Shown here: positions 12,617-16,008 of the stretch, piece by piece
How the letters are laid out: every line of letters begins with the position of its first letter
How positions within the stretch are numbered: the first letter of the stretch is position 1
DNA from: Glaciecola sp. UBA2563
GTDB lineage: Bacteria > Pseudomonadota > Gammaproteobacteria > Enterobacterales > Alteromonadaceae
Reading direction: 5' to 3'
Assembly (NCBI GenBank): GCA_002340325.1
Contig: DDLV01000119.1
Location: forward strand, 1-16,008
DNA: 16,008 bases
Position numbers and translations under genes: made by a program
The notes under the pieces: model-generated
What the model saw: the letters and a program-made list of their open reading frames with translations, nothing else
Told to the model about the DNA's origin: nothing
Database searches by the model: none

Positions 12617-15010
12617 ATGTTGCTCAACTATCTAAAAATGGCTTGTAAAAGCGTGCTGCAAAATACACGTCAAAGCCTTTTAAACATTATGGGTTTGTCT
12701 ATCGGGCTTGCTGCAGCAATGGTCGTGGCGCTGTTTGCGCAACACGAGCTGTCTTATGACAAATGGCAACCTAATGCCACTAACAATTATAGGGTAGAGC
12801 TTGACTGGTCGGGTTTTGGTTTTGATGTATTCCCTAGCGCCAATTTGAATCGGGCACAGGCCTTTAAAAACATTAGCGGCGTAGAGGCTGTTTTTGGATT
12901 GGTTCGAGCGAGCGATATCGACGCCAGCATGATCCATGTCAGCTATGGTGAAAAACGCATACAGCTTAAGGATATGTTTGTTGCCAGCGATAATTTAAAC
13001 GAGTTTGCAGCACTGGACGTTTTACAGGGAGATATGGCTCAGGCATTGACTGTACCTTGGCAACTCGCCCTTAGCGAAAGCGAGGCACTGCGGGTTTTTG
13101 GCGCGGGTGATATCATCGGCAAGCGATTAAATACGCAAACGGGGGTTTATAGCATTGCTGCTGTATTCGCCGATTTACCCGAAAATACGCATTTTCATTT
13201 CAAAAGCCTAACTAACTCAACCCAATATCAAGATGATTTGCGCACCCACATGCACTATGTGTATTTGCGCTTAGCTGACAACGCAACGATTTCTCAGCTG
13301 GTGGAACAACTTACTGATGCCTACACGTTGGGTCCGGAGCGTGGCCGTCTAAAAGTGAAACTCTCAGCCATTACCGATTTACACCTGCATCACATCTCTG
13401 AATTAAAACCAGGTGGCAAATGGCAAACCGTTGTGCTGTGTATTTTGCTAAGTGGCCTTTTGATTGGCATCGCTTGCTTTAATTTTGTCAATATGAGCGT
13501 TGCGCAAGTCGCCAGACGCGCGCAGGAAACGGGCATTCGCAAAGCCTTAGGCGCGAGCAGAACACAACTTGTCCTTCAAATTTTGTTCGAAAGTTGGATA
13601 GTCACCATTTTTTCAATCGTTCTTGCATGCGCGATAGTTGAGCTTAGCTTACCTATCGCCAAAAGCCTTATTGGTAGAGAGGTGATCCTTGTTTTTGGCT
13701 TGAAAGAATTCGCTGCGCTTTTAGCCTTAAGTATCGTGGTTGCCGTGTTGGCAGGTCTATATCCCGCTTTATATATATCTTCTTTCGCTACACTAGATGC
13801 GCTAAGTGGTGAATTAAGTTCTGGGCAAACTGCCAATCGTATTCGCAAAACTCTCTTGGGTCTGCAATCCGCTTTTTCGATAAGTTTGATTGCAGCGGTT
13901 ATTACATTTAGCCAGCAACTAAAATTATTACAAGATATCGATACCGGCTTTGCCACCGATAACCGCCTAATCATTTCTGGTTTACCAAAAGAGTCGGTTT
14001 TCACTAAGGAAAACGCACGATTGCTGACGCGTTTAAACCAGATACCAAATGTCAGTCTGGCCACACCACTGGACACAAAACTTACCCACTCTTTTCTGTA
14101 CAGCTTTGAAGTGCGTTTTCCCAATGGCAGTCAAAGCGAAACGCCCATACCCGCTGTGGGAGTTGGTTTTCGCGCTGTTGAGAGTTTGGGCTTAAAATTG
14201 ATTGCTGGACGAGATTTTTCTTCATCCACTGGCAGCGACTGGTTTCAAGTCAATGAAGACAGCGCTACAGTATCCACCATAATCACAGAATCCCTATCGC
14301 AACTGTCGGGCTTCGCGTCTCCTCAAGAAGCTATTGGCCAAACTATTCAACGAGATAACTTGCAACTTAGCGTTGTCGGTGTTGTTGAAGACATACAATT
14401 GGGAACTGCAAGAGAAAACTACAATCAGGTGTTTTTTGTGTGCGGTTTTACGCTCACTATGAATATGAATGTGTTGGTCGCGTACGATAAAAATCTAAGT
14501 GCAGAACAGCGCATGCAGATGATAAGCGCTATCGAAACAACGCTTGTAAAAGAACTCAATATTTTTGAGCCATCAATACGTCGGGTTGAAGACGATCGAA
14601 GCGAGACGTTAGGAGCCGAAAGGAGCTTACTGCGCATCATCTCAGTTTTTAGTGTGTTAGTCATTGTATTGGCATGTATAGGTATATTTGGTCTTGCGTC
14701 CTTCTCCTCACAAAGACGAATGAAAGAAGTGGCCCTGAGAAAAGTACTGGGTGCTTCTGAATTGAGCTTGGTGAACCTGTTGGCTAAAGAATATCTGTGG
14801 TTAGTTGCTGCCAGTGTTGTGTTAGCCTGGCCGCTAAGTTATTGGCTATTGGCAAATTGGCTTCAGGGCTTCAGTCAAAGAGTAGACCAATCCATATGGG
14901 TATACCTCTTCGCCACTTTTATCGTTGCAGCAATAAGCTGGATAACCTCAGCCTCTCTAGCATTTAAAGCGGCAGTCGGTCACCCAGCAAGCGCATTGCG
15001 GCATGAATGA
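12617..15010 (+). CDS. Duplicated FtsX/MacB-type ABC permease, 8 transmembrane helices
   Basis: The protein is 797 residues. Helix 1 (about 21-41, IMGLSIGLAAAMVVALFAQHE) leads into a periplasmic MacB_PCD-like domain (45-265). Helices 2-4 (270-293, 319-345 and 360-386) form the first FtsX module. Helix 5 (about 412-432), a second periplasmic domain (435-665) and helices 6-8 (671-695, 722-746 and 760-783) form the second. The two modules carry paralogous cytoplasmic coupling sequences, ETGIRKALGAS (304-314) and EVALRKVLGAS (704-714). One chain therefore holds two FtsX units, unlike MacB (4 helices plus a fused ATPase), and may work with two copies of the separate ATPase. It is last in the adaptor-ATPase-permease operon. 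No clear terminator is seen in the 212 nt that follow. Confidence 0.93.
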   Translation: MLLNYLKMACKSVLQNTRQSLLNIMGLSIGLAAAMVVALFAQHELSYDKWQPNATNNYRVELDWSGFGFDVFPSANLNRAQAFKNISGVEAVFGLVRASDIDASMIHVSYGEKRIQLKDMFVASDNLNEFAALDVLQGDMAQALTVPWQLALSESEALRVFGAGDIIGKRLNTQTGVYSIAAVFADLPENTHFHFKSLTNSTQYQDDLRTHMHYVYLRLADNATISQLVEQLTDAYTLGPERGRLKVKLSAITDLHLHHISELKPGGKWQTVVLCILLSGLLIGIACFNFVNMSVAQVARRAQETGIRKALGASRTQLVLQILFESWIVTIFSIVLACAIVELSLPIAKSLIGREVILVFGLKEFAALLALSIVVAVLAGLYPALYISSFATLDALSGELSSGQTANRIRKTLLGLQSAFSISLIAAVITFSQQLKLLQDIDTGFATDNRLIISGLPKESVFTKENARLLTRLNQIPNVSLATPLDTKLTHSFLYSFEVRFPNGSQSETPIPAVGVGFRAVESLGLKLIAGRDFSSSTGSDWFQVNEDSATVSTIITESLSQLSGFASPQEAIGQTIQRDNLQLSVVGVVEDIQLGTARENYNQVFFVCGFTLTMNMNVLVAYDKNLSAEQRMQMISAIETTLVKELNIFEPSIRRVEDDRSETLGAERSLLRIISVFSVLVIVLACIGIFGLASFSSQRRMKEVALRKVLGASELSLVNLLAKEYLWLVAASVVLAWPLSYWLLANWLQGFSQRVDQSIWVYLFATFIVAAISWITSASLAFKAAVGHPASALRHE

Positions 15011-15222
15011 AGCAAGTTATTAGACCCAAATAGACAAAGAGCCGCCACTCAGCTTAGTTAGAATTTAAATATTTGATAAATCACCTTGTTTCATAGTGAT
15101 ATTTGTCATGCTTAAAAGGCTTTAACGACCGCTATGTCTCATGAATTGCCTATTAAAATGCAACTGCTGGTCTAAGTAATTCAATGCCAAATTTTTCAGG
15201 GATATTGCCATAATCTCGAAAG

Positions 15223-15846
15223 TTAAACGTGTTTCTGAGCAAGCAAAACCGAATGATAATCGCACTCGGGATCTTTTAGTTTGAGGTGTTTTATGTGAAA
15301 ACCCAGTGATCCCAATATCTCGCGATATTCTTCAATGGAAAGGCTTGAATGATAAACTTTCTCGCCTTCGACCATACCCGTTACCTCTCCAGCTTTGTCT
15401 CCTATCGTCAGCATGAGGACGCCAGCGTTTTTTAAATGTGCATCAAACGTTGCAAACTGTGCTCGTTGCTCCTGTTGTGATAAATGAAAAAAGCCATCCC
15501 AGCTAATTATCCCGTCGAAGCGTTGTTCGAGCTTCATATGGCGCATATCTGCAAAGATCCAATTGGATTCAGGGTACCGCTCCCTGGCAATTTCTAGCAT
15601 TGCCTTTGAAGCATCTAATCCAGTTACTGAGAAGCGGTTCTTCAATAAGTATTCTGCAATTGGCCTCCCCGCCCCGCACCCTACATCCAGAATACTCGCG
15701 TGACTAGGCAAGTAAGAGATGAAAATATCCAGCCAGCTTTTTTCAAAAAAGATGTTAGGACGGTACTCATCCCAAGCCTTTGCATGTCTTTCATATACAT
15801 CAATAGTATTGTGATGAATGTCTTTTAGATTGATTTTACTCTCCAA
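15223..15846 (-). CDS. Class I SAM-dependent methyltransferase
   Basis: The protein is 207 residues. It has a Rossmann-fold methyltransferase pattern: motif I LDVGCGAGR (53-61) for SAM binding, an acidic residue ending strand 2 (Asp78 in VTGLDAS), FADMRHM (98-104), and DGIISWDGFFHLS (111-123) as motif IV. Methyltransferase_11/25-type proteins of this size act on small molecules or cofactors; the substrate cannot be told. The start is TTG at 15846: an in-frame stop lies 24 nt upstream and there is no ATG before residue 83, so a non-ATG start is required. The ribosome site is poor. It converges on the exporter operon and has no obvious functional partner in the window. Confidence 0.88.
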   Translation of the reverse strand: MESKINLKDIHHNTIDVYERHAKAWDEYRPNIFFEKSWLDIFISYLPSHASILDVGCGAGRPIAEYLLKNRFSVTGLDASKAMLEIARERYPESNWIFADMRHMKLEQRFDGIISWDGFFHLSQQEQRAQFATFDAHLKNAGVLMLTIGDKAGEVTGMVEGEKVYHSSLSIEEYREILGSLGFHIKHLKLKDPECDYHSVLLAQKHV

Positions 15847-16008
15847 CCCGATTTCACAAGCTGTATTTCAATTAAATATTGGACTGTTTATGGTAACAAA
15901 TACAGCACTCGCGCCAATTAATAGGAAAAAATGTAATCTACAAAATAGTTTAACTATTGATTTTAATAGCGTTTTTTTTCGCAACAAACAAAGAATACTT
16001 TTGTGATA

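Noticed and set aside
15011..15222. Terminators or small RNA between the convergent permease and methyltransferase genes
   Set aside because: Only a weak 5-bp pairing (ATCAC/GTGAT near 15080-15100) was found, without a T-run; not supportable.
15944..15958. Palindrome AATAGTT-T-AACTATT near the right edge as a terminator or attachment site
   Set aside because: It is short and AT-only in character, with no stable hairpin or adjacent integrase; chance is likely in this AT-rich stretch.

Overview
The window looks like chromosomal DNA of a marine gammaproteobacterium, most likely of the Alteromonadales. The evidence is a gamma-type cytochrome b, an adaptor/ATPase/FtsX-permease exporter run by a sigma-54 two-component system, a LytS/LytTR pair, and a moderately AT-rich base composition. 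The genus is an inference; no rRNA, tRNA, mobile element or CRISPR array was seen.

Layout. (1) 1-2301, minus strand: petA-petB-petC, the three core subunits of the respiratory cytochrome bc1 complex. They are translationally coupled (TAATG and ATGA junctions), and cytochrome c1 is cut by the window edge. (2) 2302-2832: a non-coding divergent region. It ends in a strong-looking sigma-70 promoter (2730-2758) with a perfect inverted repeat at the predicted transcription start. (3) 2833-3930, plus strand: a compact cluster of three very lysine-rich proteins: a 36-aa mini-protein, a 66-aa ribbon-helix-helix protein with a lysine-rich tail, and a 190-aa coiled-coil protein ending in a helix-hairpin-helix. 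A rho-independent terminator closes it. I do not recognise this trio as a named system.

(4) 4046-7456, plus strand: a secreted two-part serine hydrolase followed by a LytS-type histidine kinase and a LytTR response regulator. The hydrolase reading frame is broken at an A9 run that contains the slippery heptamer A AAA AAG. Two tandem beta-type modules lie in one frame and a complete beta-lactamase-fold domain lies in the -1 frame. (5) 7673-10424, minus strand: an NtrY/NtrC-like kinase and sigma-54 activator with an 8-nt overlap. (6) 10645-15010, plus strand, divergent: a membrane-fusion adaptor, an ABC ATPase and an 8-TM FtsX-type permease. The 220-bp divergent region holds three 16-bp palindromes (TGYCCA-N4-TGGACA) upstream of a -24/-12 promoter, so the regulator at 9015-10424 very probably activates the exporter. 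(7) 15223-15846, minus strand: a small SAM-dependent methyltransferase with a TTG start.

The best candidates for something undescribed are the lysine-rich DNA-binding cluster with its start-site palindrome, the possible recoding or phase-variation site in the hydrolase, and the three-operator sigma-54 exporter circuit.
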